Source: Trichobilharzia regenti (lineage: Eukaryota > Platyhelminthes > Trematoda > Strigeidida > Schistosomatidae). Taken from it: a stretch of DNA of 64,000 bases. Both the position numbers and the translations under genes were made by a program. The notes beneath the pieces were generated by a model. It ran no database searches. It was not told the DNA's origin and was given only the letters and a program-made list of their open reading frames with translations. Shown here piece by piece: positions 11,768 through 22,790 of this stretch. Within the stretch, counting starts at the first letter, position 1, and the number at the start of each line of letters is the position of its first letter. The stretch covers positions 42,306,650-42,370,649 of the forward strand of contig OX235267.1 of assembly GCA_944472135.2 (NCBI GenBank), in the 5' to 3' direction.

Positions 11768-11969
11768 ATAATTGGTGTGTTGGGAAGAATTTCACAATAA
11801 AAGTGACCTTTTTATACTTCATAGCTTGTTTTGAAATCGCTAGATAGCCATAATATAGAAAACTTAGGGTATATACCTGATAATTATTCAACGCTCACTT
11901 TAGTTGACACCCAGTATCAACATAATAATATTAATAACAACAACTACAAGTGTATGTAAATACAAATAC

Positions 11970-12003
<34 letters not shown>

Positions 12004-12010
12004 GCATATA
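11768..12010. repeat. Intergenic with (TA)n microsatellite
   Basis: No gene seen. A TA dinucleotide run lies at about 11972-12000, just 3' of the receptor stop codon on the minus strand, inside or next to its 3' untranslated region. Confidence 0.6.
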
Positions 12011-12012
12011 TA

Positions 12013-12933
12013 TCATAAACAATTATAACCACAGAAACCACATGTAAAATACTTTTGTGTACAATAAAATTGTTTACAATTACAAAATAAATGTCTACAT
12101 TGATGTCTTACTATTGGGCTGAAAATAAAAGTTAACCAAAATAAAATACAAAGCTGAAGTGTTGTCCAGCATTGTACACTATAGGTGACTAAATGCCATA
12201 TTTTAATCATTCGATAAAAATAAGCCACAGTATCACTTGTAGGCAACACATTTAAATGTTGTGCACAATACCACTCAATATCTGCTGGAACATTGAACAG
12301 AACTTGAAAGATAGCCAAAATAAGGCCTAAATACTGGCCAGTGTTGACTGACTTTAGGATTGAGCAAGTGGAGGAGTTGAAGGAGGAGGAGGACGACGAC
12401 GAAGAGGCGGTGGTCGTGGTGGTCGCCATCGCCGTCGTTGTCGTCATGGTTTTACTCCAAAAGGAAATGGAATGCTTTAACAGTTTACTTCCTTTCTGTT
12501 GCTTCTTTTGCTGTTGTTTTTGTTGCTGTTTATGGCTACTATCACAGTTCCCCGAATTCTCAGTGGCAGCAGTCATTTGTGGTTCATATACTCGACTTTG
12601 TCTAGGCGACAATGAACAGGAGAGGAGGATAGAACAATCTTTTATTCTAACCACCCTAAACATTCTATTATGGTCTGATTTTTTGCAAATGGAAGGTGTA
12701 CCAGTTGGTGTTAACTTGGTGAGTGAATTATCTTCCAGATGACTTGTAATCAACTCTTCACAATCCCCATCATTTGAAACACTGCGGCCTTTTAAATCTA
12801 TTGAATCATATTTAACTTTTGGTAGGATGTTATCCGGTTGAGATTTATTTCTTTCGCTATTTTTGAAATAGTAGACTGCATAAACAATTACTCCAATAAA
12901 ACATCCAAAATTTGGGACTGAACAGTGAATCAC
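12013..12933 (-). CDS. Rhodopsin-like GPCR, exon 4 (TM5 to C-terminus)
   Basis: Last coding exon of the receptor, residues 517-822. It starts at a good acceptor (pyrimidine-rich tract ending TTTATTAG at 12934) in phase 0, which fits exon 3. TM5 spans the junction (P5.50 in CSVPNFG, about residue 523). Intracellular loop 3 is about 175 residues with KQQQKQQQKKQQKG, a threonine run and eight serines. TM6 is about 717-739, with FNVP in place of CWxP. TM7 is about 762-792, where NPxxY is replaced by SPIVR. The tail has nine cysteines in the last 28 residues. Stop is TGA at 12015-12013. A plus-strand frame inside (12341-12742) is a shadow of this exon. Confidence 0.9.
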   Translation of the reverse strand: MIHCSVPNFGCFIGVIVYAVYYFKNSERNKSQPDNILPKVKYDSIDLKGRSVSNDGDCEELITSHLEDNSLTKLTPTGTPSICKKSDHNRMFRVVRIKDCSILLSCSLSPRQSRVYEPQMTAATENSGNCDSSHKQQQKQQQKKQQKGSKLLKHSISFWSKTMTTTTAMATTTTTASSSSSSSSFNSSTCSILKSVNTGQYLGLILAIFQVLFNVPADIEWYCAQHLNVLPTSDTVAYFYRMIKIWHLVTYSVQCWTTLQLCILFWLTFIFSPIVRHQCRHLFCNCKQFYCTQKYFTCGFCGYNCL

Positions 12934-13089
12934 CTAATAAACGCAAAAAATTGTAATAAAGAAAGACAAATTAGGATAAGAAAATGTTAAAATCAAAATT
13001 TCATAAAATTATAAACAAATGAGAGGTACACTACTTAATAGGTGGTAACCTACACCTTTGTGAAAATTTGAATACGACAGCTGAGTTTA

Positions 13090-13290
13090 AAGACGTTGAA
13101 TTGCGTCAGTCGTTCAACAGTAGAATGTTCCCCGGCTAAGCAGGTCGCCCTGGTCCCATTCTTGACCAACGTACTATTAAGCTTGTAAATAGGGAAGGCT
13201 GGCCGTGAGGTTAGCAGTCTTACCCTATGAAAAACAGCGCTACTGAGACGTTGCTCTACTCGGGACGCATATAATATCAAAAACAACAGG
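13090..13290 (+). repeat. Degenerate tRNA-derived SINE (family B2)
   Basis: Weak match to the B2 body: GAAGGCTGGCCGTGAGGTTAG and CAGTCTTACCCTATG lie where better copies have AGGTTGGGCATGAGGCTAGC and CAGCCTCATCCTGTA. Its tRNA-like head is hardly readable. Confidence 0.4.
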
Positions 13291-13689
13291 TAAAGAAACC
13301 ACTCTGGCGATTACACGAGTTATTTTTACGTTGTAATATACCAGTAAACCAGTATAGGTCTTTAGTATCGGTTTTTCCATCATTTGCTCTCTGAATGATA
13401 CAAAATTTAAATACTCAGGGCCTGCCTATGGTCCATCAACAGTTCTGTTTTGAACCACCTTGTTTAAATGCGCCAAAAAGCTACTAGTGAGGAGTCTCTG
13501 TCGGGTACTTTAAATCCAGTCTAGTAGATTGTTGTTATCATTATAAAAACACCAAGTATGATTGTAAAAGTACCCTGACAAAGGTACACATAGAAGAACC
13601 ATAAAAACTGATAAATGACAAAACATTGATAATTAAAAAACCTCATAAAAGATCAGGAGGACGTAAGATCTCTATTTACAATAAATAAT

Positions 13690-14110
13690 ATAGGTTAGTA
13701 AATATTGAGATCCCAGTAGAAATCCTTAAACAATTGTTACTTAAATGTACCATAAATGTGGATTTTAATTTCAAAGGTGAACTCTGTTGACGGTTGGATG
13801 TGGTGGCATTGAGATCACCTGTGAATCCCATGTTAGCACATTCCTTTCTAAGTAAACTAGAAAATGGTCCTTTAAACAATCCTACCAGAAAATTCTTATT
13901 TTATTCCCCTCGTATATATGGATGATACCTTCATCCTTTGTAAAAATGATTTGGACAGGAACGCAACAACATGTCTCAATTAACAAATGAAGTACTTTCA
14001 GCTATGAAGCACATGTGTGAAGAAGAACTCCAATGTGAAATTGCCTCATTGGACTTTCTGCCGACTAGAAGACCAGGTCATTGTGTTAAAATGAATTGGA
14101 ATTGAAGTTG
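13690..14110 (+). pseudogene. PLE reverse transcriptase fragment
   Basis: Conceptual pieces match the Penelope RT palm: IPVEILKQLLLKCT, a decayed copy of the family's motif around GSPLGP (here RLDVVALRSPVNPMLA), then SKLENGPLN. The catalytic YMDDTFILCK lies at about 13914-13945 and is followed by an EEELQCEIASLDFL-like stretch across a frameshift. Both aspartates remain, but stops and frameshifts break the frame. On the strand opposite the receptor, in its intron 3. Confidence 0.75.
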
Positions 14111-14379
14111 TATGGCACCTGGACACACAGTATTGCGTTGTGCCTTTTATCATAGAGGTCTTCCTGCACGGTTTCATATACACCATACCGATTTTGGAAA
14201 CATTTCCCTGTTTTATCGTTACAGCGTCACAAACGACTCTCTTAAGAGTCGTTACACTGGTTACCATAAAACCATACAAGTTAGATAACATCTAGACATA
14301 TTGTTCTAGTAATCCTTTTACTCATTTTATTTTATGTTGTCAAGTACTTCTTTTACTACTGATTTCGTATGAGTGGTTG

Positions 14380-14765
14380 GAGACTACTCACGTTAACCAA
14401 CAGGTTCGTTTTGCTTAATTTCTTGAAAGTTACTTGCGGTATACAGTGGACTACTTTTTCTTCATCTGAACAGCTGTTTGGTACTCTTCAGAAGAACGCA
14501 CCCACTGGGATTCGAACACAGGACCTTCTGGTTACAAGGCGAGCGATCTCGTAGACCACTGAGTCACTGGGACTAATTCCAATGGTTCTTGAATTCTAAC
14601 TTCTGCCAATTCACGACATAGCGCGACCATTTCACAATGTCTTCTTCGACAAGTTACTACCTCATCTTCAACCTGCTGTACCTTACTGGCCACGGCTTCC
14701 CACTAGAATCTCAGGTTAACTGCCAGTCGCTAGTGAGCATCAGATTAATTTTCAAATATTGGTTT
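14380..14765 (-). repeat. Hammerhead SINE (Sm-alpha type), minus copy
   Basis: Minus-strand copy with the full module order: 5' segment (GAATTGGCAGAAGTTAGAATTC), tRNA-like A box (CAGTGACTCAGTGGTCTACG), B box (GTGTTCGAATCCCAG) and the ribozyme region. The core reads CTGAAGAGTACCAAACAGC and has lost stem II and GAAA, so it should not self-cleave. Confidence 0.75.
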
Positions 14766-14777
14766 TGTAGGGATTGC

Positions 14778-14960
14778 ATGGAGGATTTCATCATGAACTG
14801 ACATCAGTTAGAGAACCACTGGAAGAGTTGCAAACTAGGAAGAAACAGCTATCCAGTACTGCCAGGTTTTCCAGTGGTTCTCTAACTGATGTCAGCTCAT
14901 GATGAAATCCCCATGCAATCAAACAAAATCCCTACAAAACCAATACTTGAAAATTAATTT
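14778..14960 (+). repeat. Hammerhead SINE tails fused head to head (palindrome)
   Basis: A minus-sense tail (about 14783-14822, GGATTTCATCATGAACTGAC then TTAGAGAACCACTGG) is followed about 50 bp later by its plus-sense mirror (14870-14911). The loop contains a partial ribozyme (GAAACAGCTATCCAGTACTG). The two tails can form a perfect-looking stem of about 40 bp. Confidence 0.7.
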
Positions 14961-15039
14961 TATTGACAAATAATGGTTTCAACAGTATATCTCCAGGTTG
15001 CTCTATTTACTTCCGTCCCCTTTTGGGTGGCCCCATGGT

Positions 15040-15560
15040 TGCCCATAGGTCCTCATCTCCTCCTCACATGGTTTCCTCCGTGTCACTCTCAGACACCAGC
15101 CAAAAACTCGTCATTTCCCACTAGAGTTCCACTCAAACTACGGTATGGTGCACAGTGTCACCCAACGATCTCCTCAGCAAGTGTCTGATCTATATCCATT
15201 TTCTTCCACCAGTTTCTTCTTTGGTTTGTACCCACAGTTTCTTGTTACTAATTCTTTCTCGCCTGCAATCTCACAAAATTCTACGATATCCTGTTGGAAA
15301 TGCCTTTGATGATGCGCCAAGTTTCCTACCCATATAAAAGAACTGGATAAACATTGATGTTGAAAGCCCAAATTTCTTTCCTTAAGCTCAGATGAGGTAC
15401 TTTGAAGTTCCAGTAATGATTGGATTGATTCTCCGGGATAAGATCGCTAGTTGCCACACCCAATCTTTCCTCTATTTCCAGGCTTAGGATTAGCAAGAAA
15501 ACCAACCAACTAGTACAGTGGGCAAGGCTGGCAAATGTGATGATCATAAGCAATTCTTTA
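15040..15560 (-). mobile_element. RTE-clade LINE 3' fragment, decayed
   Basis: Minus-strand C-terminal domain: near 15340 the SVLLYGSETWR region survives as NVYPVLLYG, and farther 3' the Arg-rich TWRR region is recognisable at nucleotide level (TCCTCCTCACATGGTTTCCT). No intact frame. Confidence 0.6.
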
Positions 15561-15589
15561 AGTGAAAATATTCATTTGGACACCTATAA

Positions 15590-15700
15590 AACCCCATATA
15601 ATTGAGTAAAGAATATTCTTTTCGATAAATTCCTCTTCTTGCTCTACATTTATATATATATATATATGTTTAAATACGTAGAATATTCTAAATTAGTAGT
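15590..15700. repeat. PLE terminal-repeat fragment
   Basis: The words AAGAATATTCTTTTCGATAA and TTCCTCTTCTTGCTCTACAT resemble a stretch at 32840-32900, which also lies next to a PLE endonuclease. A short TA run follows. Confidence 0.4.
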
Positions 15701-15849
15701 CAAAAACAATATAAGGGTTTTTAAAATAATATAGATTTGTAAGGTAAGATCAGTGCAATTACAATTCATTAAAAATGCATAAATTACAATAATAATAAAA
15801 TTATAGTAGCAAATAGAATATCAACTAAACTTAGGAAAATTCCACAAAA

Positions 15850-16470
15850 ATTCAGGGTCATTCAAACCTAGATGGCCAAGGTAAGGATAATGTCTGAATG
15901 AACTTCTTTTGGACTCACAAATTAGGCTTCTTAATTTGGATCATAACAGCCAGCCTCAGCAATATTAAGTAATCGAACTCTTAAGTCGAAATTGGGATTC
16001 GTTTGTATGCAGTAAATGCCCCTAAAAGTATGGTTAACGTCAATCTTGTGCTCTGTATCCACAAGATGAGATAGAATAGCGCTGCGAATCGATTTTGTTT
16101 GTTCTCTACTTAACCACACAGGGTGATGTTCGAAATTTCGACGAGAAACACGCCTAATTGTATGGCCTATGTAGCTGCCTCCACAGGAGCTGTTAAATTG
16201 GTAGATACACATGTAAGAGTCGAAATTAGGCGAAAGAGGAGTGGTTTTGAAGATACAGCGTAATTCAGCAGCAGAGAATGCTTTTTTCACCGGCTCATTT
16301 CTAAGGCGCTGTGTTAGTATCTCTCTGATGTTGTCCCCAAGGAAGTGCATTTGTAAGAATAAGGCCTGTTTACGAGCTGTTGGTACCTTGGCCTGCTTTG
16401 ATTTTAGATTCACATTCTTGTCAATAAACTTTTCTGGATAGCCATTTTCACTGAGCAACCGCTTAATATT
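15850..16470 (-). pseudogene. PLE linker and GIY-YIG endonuclease fragment
   Basis: Frame 16458-15931 gives 175 residues. These are the RT C-terminal edge and linker (LSENGYPEKFIDKN, VKKAFSAAELRCIF), then MCIYQFNSSCGGSYIGHTIRR with the GIY-YIG core GGSYIG, and IRSAILSHLVDTEHKIDVNH. The end (KKPNLCVQKK-like, FIQTLSLPW) is out of frame at about 15930-15850. It shares the sub-family of the fragments at 43.5 and 53.2 kb (HLV..EHKIDVN). Confidence 0.82.
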
Positions 16471-17500
16471 ATTAGGTTCCTCATCAAGACATTCATCAGA
16501 GGAGATTGCTCTTGCCTTTCTATATCAAAAGTGGAGTGTGGCAAATGAATAGGTTGTTAAAATCTCTATATTTATAACACCTAATCCCTCCCTACAGAAT
16601 AAAATCTAAGGGGTTTATTTTTCTCTACAAATTTTATTGTAACCTACACCAAATTTATTTCTGTTTTACTCAACCATGCGTGCACTTGTCCGCCTTACCT
16701 TTTTTGATTTAACACAGAAACAAAGTATTTTTGCCTATAGCATTACCGCATATAATTAAGGGAAAATATTCAACCACAACACAACAGTGTATTTCAAGCA
16801 TAGCATTGGAGGATTTGCTTGTGAAAGGCAATCGAAGTTATCTGCGTAAATACCATTCAGTCAAAATGTCAGAAATTTTCTCTTCAATCATGTCTCTTTT
16901 TTCTAAATCAAAATGTTACAATCATTGTTTATGCAGGTTCTTCGACAATCGGAAGTCAAAGATTAAAAAGGAACATGTTTACAGGGATTTTTGATCATGG
17001 AATAAAACAGTCAGTTGATTTGTGCAAAAACTTGATTAATTTGTCGTAAAATGGCGCATCAAACATTAGTGCGGCTTCTAGTTTATAAGAATAGATATTA
17101 AGCGATTTCATTCATATTTCAGTCTAATAAAAAAAACAGGTAGTTTCTCTTTCTGCTGACTACCGTCTTAATGACCGCTGCAGTGTAATATCATTTCATA
17201 TTTTAACAAGGAATACCATATACTGGAAATAAATTTTATTACTGTTCTTTGTTCATAACGTGAGAATCACAGTGGATACGTTTTGCTGATGAATTCCTAC
17301 AAACACGAAACCTAGATCCAAGGCTTTCTGACGATTGTATTCAACTATCTATTAAGGAAATCTGAGAATTCACCATGATGGCCACCAGGGTTGTTAATGG
17401 AATACTAAGTTGGCTCAGGTGAGAAAGTTTGAGAAGTTCAAAAAATGCCATATAGATCTGACCACAAATAACAATCCTTTAGTCAAGTGTTGGTTTGTAG
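16471..17500. other. Intron sequence, mostly unassigned
   Basis: No gene is supported. At 17285-17350 there is a fragment of SINE family C (ACACGAAACCTAGATCCAAG, GGCTTTCTGACGATTG). The rest is AT-rich without a recognised repeat. Confidence 0.4.
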
Positions 17501-17504
17501 GAAT

Positions 17505-17905
17505 TTAACTGGTTACATGATTTCATCATAGGGTGACATTAGCTAGAGAACCATTGGAAAACCTGGAAGTACTGGGGCAAATACGTCCTGTTCAGGTAGG
17601 TAGTTACCTGGGGCTCTAGTGAGAAGTCGTGACCAGTAGGGTGTAACAGGTCGAGTGTGAGGACAAATACTCGCCGAAGACATTGGCTAGGGGTAGCGCT
17701 ATGTCGTGAATTGGCAGAACTTAGAATTCATGGACCATTGGAACGCGTCCCAGTGGCCTAATGGTATACGAGCTCGTTCTAACACCTTGTGGTGGGTGCG
17801 TACTGCTGAAGAGTTTCAAACCAGGACGAAACAGCTGTCCAGTACTCCCAGGTTTTCCAATGGTTTTCTAACTGGTGTCAGCTCATGATGAAATCCTGTA
17901 ATCTT
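17505..17905 (+). repeat. Hammerhead SINE (Sm-alpha type) with the best ribozyme core in the window
   Basis: Plus-strand copy, preceded by a partial inverted tail (17520-17565). It has the 5' segment, an A box (CCAGTGGCCTAATGGTATAC), a decayed B box, the ribozyme at 17800-17845 and the 3' tail GGTGTCAGCTCATGATGAAA. Schistosome Sm-alpha repeats are known to encode active hammerheads. Confidence 0.85.
17800..17845 (+). ncRNA. Hammerhead ribozyme candidate
   Basis: All conserved positions are present. Stem I is GTACTG (17800-17805) with CAGTAC (17840-17845). The core is CTGANGA (17806-17812, with N=A, allowed). Stem II is GTTT with GGAC (two wobble pairs, weak), then GAAA (17828-17831). Stem III is minimal, ACAG with CTGT and no loop (17831-17838). 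The predicted cut is after C17839. The very short stem III is typical of these SINE ribozymes, which may act better as dimers. Confidence 0.75.
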
Positions 17906-17919
17906 TTAGTTGTTTTTTG

Positions 17920-18060
17920 AGGCGTTTTGTGGTTGTGAGTCCCTCAAGGAAGTTTAAAACAGCTATACATTAGTACACAGAGATAGGGTTCCTGCTTTCA
18001 AGCCGCAGTAAGTCACGTTTGGTAGTTACAGTACTCGAATAAATTTGAACATGAGAAAGA
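17920..18060 (+). repeat. Dispersed repeat F, 3' fragment
   Basis: GGCGTTTTGTGGTTGTGAGT and TGGTAGTTACAGTAC match the 3' part of the longer copies at 33.4-34.0 and 58.1-58.6 kb. No coding potential seen. Confidence 0.5.
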
Positions 18061-18269
18061 AGAAGAAGAACTAATATCGAACACTATGAAGAGAGGATGA
18101 CAGTTTAGGAACAATAGTTTACAGAAAACCAGCAGACATTTTGAGGGACACATACACTTTACCTACTCTTACCAGAAAGCTGGTAAGGCAGGCTTAGTTA
18201 TATGCTAAAACAGCCAAGCTATTACTTCGATCCATAGTCCCGAAATAGGTGGGCCACAAAAATATGAAA

Positions 18270-18740
18270 AAACGTAGATAGTGAAGAAAATTTTCTTTGT
18301 GATGATTCAGTTTCAAAAGCGGTATAATCGTGTTAAATGTATTCCTCAATACCTAGCGAAAGGGCTTAGAATGCTCAATTTACACATAGCCAATTGTCTA
18401 TTAATAACGCTGCATTTTCATACAGATTTTATAAAAACATTTTATGACATTTCCACTAGTTCCTATCCACTCCACACAACCATAATGATTAGTCATTTTC
18501 TCGCACTTATTGAGACATCACAACTTCTGTTCCATTTTTCTAATTTCCGAATAGTCACACCTTTTATGTTACACCTCACAATACTTAATACACTTTTTCG
18601 AGGACAAATTCTACCAGTATCGACTGGTCTTATGAATTTTTTTTTAAAAACAGATACGACTGTACAACTTTTGAAAATGAATCGTAGCAAAGAAAATTTT
18701 CCCTGCTGTTTACGCCTTCATGAACGTCGAACTTAAAGAT
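18270..18740 (+). repeat. PLE terminal repeats, inverted pair
   Basis: The word GAAGAAAATTTTCTTTGTGATG (18281) and its mirror near 18680 (GAATCGTAGCAAAGAAAATT) enclose a block with GCTGCATTTTCATACAGATT that recurs at 24.66-24.75 kb. The 151-codon frame 18281-18736 is therefore repeat DNA, not a gene. Confidence 0.55.
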
Positions 18741-19135
18741 GATACCTCAGCTGAGATCCTGAAGAACCGATTATGCAGGCCACTGAGAAAAGCCTCTTCT
18801 GGTTGAGGTAAGGAGCAATTTCTACAGCCGATAAATGATCAGTGGATATATGAGGGATAAACTTCCGGCACTTTGGGCCACTTCAGTGTGTGTTTATAAA
18901 TCAACTTGCGCCTGTGAAGCGCATACTTTCCAAACGCATAAATAGCAAAATGACAATGCAAGACAATTACTAGCTCAATTCTCAAGCACTTGGTGAACTC
19001 AGGACACGGAGCTCTACCAGAGTCGTCTTTCAAAATCATCTACAAGGTGAGGCCAAATGGCACAAAGGGCGTCAGGTTTTGGCCTTTGTGTATGCCGGAG
19101 GCGCTGGCAATTCGTCAGAAAATGTTTGTCGAGTC
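18735..19135 (+). pseudogene. PLE linker and endonuclease fragment
   Basis: Conceptual translation gives a linker (SAEILKNRLCRPLRKASS) and an endonuclease end (AILKHLVNSGHGALPE, SSFKIIYKVRPNGTKGVRF, MPEALAIRQK). The GIY-YIG core itself is frameshifted. This is the sub-family with SFK(I/V)IYKV. Confidence 0.65.
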
Positions 19136-19189
19136 TATTATTCTATCATGGTCATAAACTCTCCCCTATTCGCTTTCTGCATATTTTTT

Positions 19190-19640
19190 ATTTCTCACTT
19201 TTACTTTTACTTTGCCTTTGCTTTAATAATTAATTCACTATAATCACACCTACATGTTCCTTTTGTGCATTATCACACCCGCTTCACTTTTGTTAAATGG
19301 ACACTCAACTACCTTTATTCTCACTCTAATAATTTTAACCGTATTAAATACTCAACTCTTTGTTCCTTTTTGCCATTTATTATTACATAATTTACAGCTT
19401 TTTTTATTTCTAAAGCCATTTCTGAGTAATTATATCAATTATCTTACCCCTCTCCCCCTGTTACTCAAAAAATGGAATACTATACGTGTTACGGTAAGTA
19501 TAAATACGACTATACAGCCTTCGAAGATGATTTTGTCGATAAAGAAAAGTTTTCCCGCTGAATTGTTTTTTTATTTTCATCATGACTCCATGGGCATTTC
19601 TGGTGATTAAGTTGGTTTCTCGACAAATATTAAACTTTGG
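19190..19640 (+). repeat. PLE 3' region and terminal repeat (type C)
   Basis: The run from TACATGTTCCTTTTGTGCAT through GTTAAATGGACACTCAACTA to CGACTATACAGCCTTCGAAG recurs at 25.43-25.76 kb in the same orientation. Both follow PLE-type or SINE sequence and end in the (C/T)GTACA(G/A)CC..GAAGATGAT terminal motif. Confidence 0.55.
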
Positions 19641-20170
19641 CAGCATGTAAAACAGTGCAAACTAACCCCGGGGAGTAGCTAAGAAGATTGAGTAATCTTA
19701 CAGTGTAAGGCAAAGTACATGGGTCAAAATAGTCAGTCGAGGTTAGACAGAATCATTGAAAACAAAGTTTAGCTCACTACATATTGGCAGATATCACTGA
19801 AATACGTTATCTTGAATAGTGTATAGCAGTCACACATACACCGACTGATTTTTAATCGCAATATAAAATGTGATAGAAAGAAATTTGTTTCTAAATTCAA
19901 TTAAGTTAGGGAAAGACAGACTGACTAGTAAATCTTTGTTTGTCAAATAAAACCAAATACATGCAATTGGAATGAATCCAAAATTGTTAAAGATGTTTAG
20001 AAATCCCTACTAACAAGAATAACTAATGGGGACACAACAGTGAGCAGCTATAAAAACTAGATTTGAAGGCAGTATGTTTAATTTAGCAAAGAGTTAGGGG
20101 TAATAAATTATGTTTGAAGTTCCATCCAATTAACAATACTGTATCACTGAGTGCTTAAACTAACTAATTA
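19641..20170. other. Intron sequence, nothing recognised
   Basis: AT-rich DNA; no repeat, exon or promoter motif that I can support. Confidence 0.5.
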
Positions 20171-20174
20171 ATTT

Positions 20175-20560
20175 TAGTTTTGTCCACGAATTGATATCAG
20201 TTAGAGAACCATTGAAAACCAGGAGTCTTCGACAGATGTTTTGCTCTACTTTGGGATTCATCGGCAGTACACAACCATCGAGGTTCGAACCCGGTCAGGA
20301 GTAGGGGCAATCACTCTCATAGCGAAGTGATAGAAGGTAGAATTTATGGGTCATAAAATCAGATCCCAGTGGCTGAATGGTATACGGACTTGCCTGGGTT
20401 CGAAACGCAATAGGTAAGTACTGCCAGTGAGTCCTAAACTAGGATGAAACAGCTGTCCACTACTCCAGTGCTGGTTTTCAATGGTTCTCTAACTGATATC
20501 GATCCGTAGGCTTACCAGAAACAAACAGAATCCCTACAAACTAATTCTTAAAAATTAATC
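20175..20560 (+). repeat. Hammerhead SINE pair, head to head
   Basis: A minus-sense 3' half (20193-20290: tail, decayed ribozyme, B box GAGGTTCGAACCCGG) meets a plus-sense copy (20295-20560; A box CCAGTGGCTGAATGGTATAC). The plus ribozyme reads CCAGTGAGTCC...GGATGAAACAGCTGTC: GAAA and the cleavage triplet are kept, but the CTGANGA box is broken. Confidence 0.72.
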
Positions 20561-20564
20561 TTAT

Positions 20565-20930
20565 GGTCGCTAGGGACTGGCTATAGGACGTAGTCTCCTG
20601 CAGTTCTAGTGAGAAGTTGTGACCACTGGGTTCCATCCAGTTGGGAGTGAGGATGGAGTTCCCGCCAATGATATTTGTTGGTGGTCGCGCTAATATCACG
20701 AACTGGTAGAAGCTAAAATTCATGGACTAGCAACTGAATCGGATCCCAGTGGCTGAATGGTCTACGGAAGTCCTGGTTTGGACCCTGGTATTGGATGCGT
20801 ACTGCCTATGAGTTCCACACTAAGATGAAACAGCTCTCTAGTACCCCTATTGGTTTTCAATGGTTTTCTGAATGGCATTAATCCGTGGTCAAACTTGAGA
20901 TGAATTAAATCCCTACAAACTAACCCTTTA
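20565..20930 (+). repeat. Hammerhead SINE, decayed core
   Basis: A full-length-like copy directly after the previous one, with 5' segment, A box (CCAGTGGCTGAATGGTCTAC), ribozyme region TGCCTATGAGTTCC...GATGAAACAGC and tail. The core lacks CTGA. An ATTA run follows at about 20935-20950. Confidence 0.7.
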
Positions 20931-21172
20931 AAATTAATTAATTAATTAATTAAAATTAAAATGAAATTACAGCTATTATATTCCCTTTTTTAACTTTTAC
21001 CTTGTTACGACAAAAAAGCAAATGTCAAACTGGAAATAAATTTTTATGTCCAAAGTACTTGATGATTTATCGGACAGTATAACTGTTGTTTAAATTGTCA
21101 TCAACTGTATGACATTCTGCTTAGTAGTAAATTTAATGACAGCTGACAAACAAACATCACAGTGGATTTATT

Positions 21173-21202
<30 letters not shown>
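21173..21202 (+). repeat. (TA)n microsatellite
   Basis: About 13 uninterrupted TA units, directly before an RTE fragment. Confidence 0.9.
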
Positions 21203-21206
<4 letters not shown>

Positions 21207-21239
21207 ACCTTTCCTACCTATTTGTTGTGTGGATGTATG

Positions 21240-22135
21240 TGGTAGCTAACAGAGGAGAGAGGGATAGTAAAGCAGAAGAAGCACTGAAGCAAAGGTGAGA
21301 GGAGAAGCCTAGTTCAAACTATAAAACACTGAGCATAGCAGTGAGGAAGAGATTTAGAGAAGACGAAAGGCAATTTAGTCACAGCTGGAGCAATGACTTC
21401 AAATGCTTCGACCAGAGAATCATATGGCTTTCAGGAAAGAGACCAGCACGGATGAAACCAATAAAAGATAGTGAAAAAAACCTAATTATCGAAGATAAAA
21501 AACAAAGGAAGCCCAGGCATAATCCCTTCGCTGGATTCTTGAACCAACCACTACTCAAATCTCTTATGGTAAACAACAGTCTTCTAGGGGAAGCCAGTAG
21601 TCATTAATGCCATAAAGCTACTGAAAGACAACTAGTAAGTCATCAAACCAGATGGAATTCCTTAGGCAGCACTGAAAATGAAACCAGAGACATCTATTGA
21701 TATATCCTAGCCACAACTGCAGAAAGTTCCGGATGAAAGAAGGGCACCCACTGACTGGAAGAATGACTATTTCGTCACACCATTGAAGAGGAGCGGTTCA
21801 AGCCTTTGCAAATCGGTTCAGAACTGTACTCCTGTCTATTTCAAACAAAATAGTATATCGCATCATCGTGATGGAGATGATCAGGCACACATTGAGGAGG
21901 CCGTGGAATGACACCACGCTCAGTGCTGGCCATCGCTCGAGTGAAATCCAAATAGAAATCGACGAGTGTTTCATCAGTTCGAGGATGAGATAGAGGAGAT
22001 CGCGCAAGTTGTAGGAGATGAGAGATTATGGGCAATCATGAATCCGGATGAAGAGGACGGTAGAAGAAAGAAGAAAGTGGACATGTGTTGTTGAAGCATT
22101 ATGTTCCACAGGAAACCCAATGGAATAATAATAGT
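21240..22135 (+). mobile_element. RTE-clade LINE fragment with internal deletion
   Basis: Starts in the region before the RT (REDERQF, LSGKRPARMKPIKDSEKN), passes KPDGIP and TDWKND, then jumps near 21880 from the RT finger part to the C-terminal domain (LRRPWNDTT). It ends at the tail ATGTTCCACAGGAAACCCAA. The catalytic domain is missing. Confidence 0.75.
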
Positions 22136-22164
22136 CATGAATTGCCTAAAAAATCCTCTTGATT

Positions 22165-22790
22165 CAAAATCAGCCTGGAAGAGGAAGAAGTGGACCAAAT
22201 TGCGGTACCAACTGTCATTATCGGACAGAGTATAGGGCAGCAGCCAAATCTTTACTTCAACCTCAATGACTTCGAAAGACCTTAGACAACATTGAACATC
22301 AAGCCACTCAGCAGCTGCTTCAATACGTCAGCACTTCTTCTAACAGTTAAATGATAATACCACATATTGGATAACTTAAAAGGAAAACCTCAGCTATCTG
22401 CCTTTGCCGATGATACTTCTGACTGTATTGGGCTGGATAATATAACAGATTTAGGGAAACGAGAGAATGGGCATACGACGGACCAACAAGGAAACCTATT
22501 GACCAACAAATACACAGACAAAATGTAGGTGGATTAGACAGATGTGCTTAGTAGAGCTATGAGTGACATCGCGCACAAGGCATCAGGCTCCCTAGCGGAA
22601 CCCAAATATAAGACAGTGAGTCAGATGTTCTAGTATAACACAGAGGAGATCTTGTAAGGAAAGATGAAAGCCTATGGGCAACACCGTTGCTAGGTAGAAA
22701 AGAATGTCCAGAACAGAGTGAAATTGCCATGTGTTGTTAAGGCCTTTTGTGCCTTCCTGATTCCACAGCATATTCTTCTTTATCAAATCA
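22165..22790 (+). mobile_element. RTE-clade LINE fragment, second in tandem
   Basis: Begins near LYFNLNDFER (22252), has a decayed FADDTSDC catalytic region near 22405, then the C-terminal domain, and ends at GCCTTTTGTGCCTTCCTGAT. It stops only about 45 bp from receptor exon 3 (22836). Confidence 0.7.

Noticed and set aside
12341..12742. 133-codon plus-strand frame
   Set aside because: Antisense shadow of receptor exon 4; its Glu, Val and Cys runs are the reverse reading of the Ser, Thr and Gln codon runs.
13050..13286. 78-codon minus frame as a possible TM4 exon of the receptor
   Set aside because: It overlaps a degenerate SINE and has no matching splice phase; the real TM4 exon is at 22836-23008.
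18281..18736. 151-codon plus-strand frame
   Set aside because: Lies in repeated PLE terminal DNA shared with 24.6-25.0 kb; no domain and no conserved frame in the second copy.
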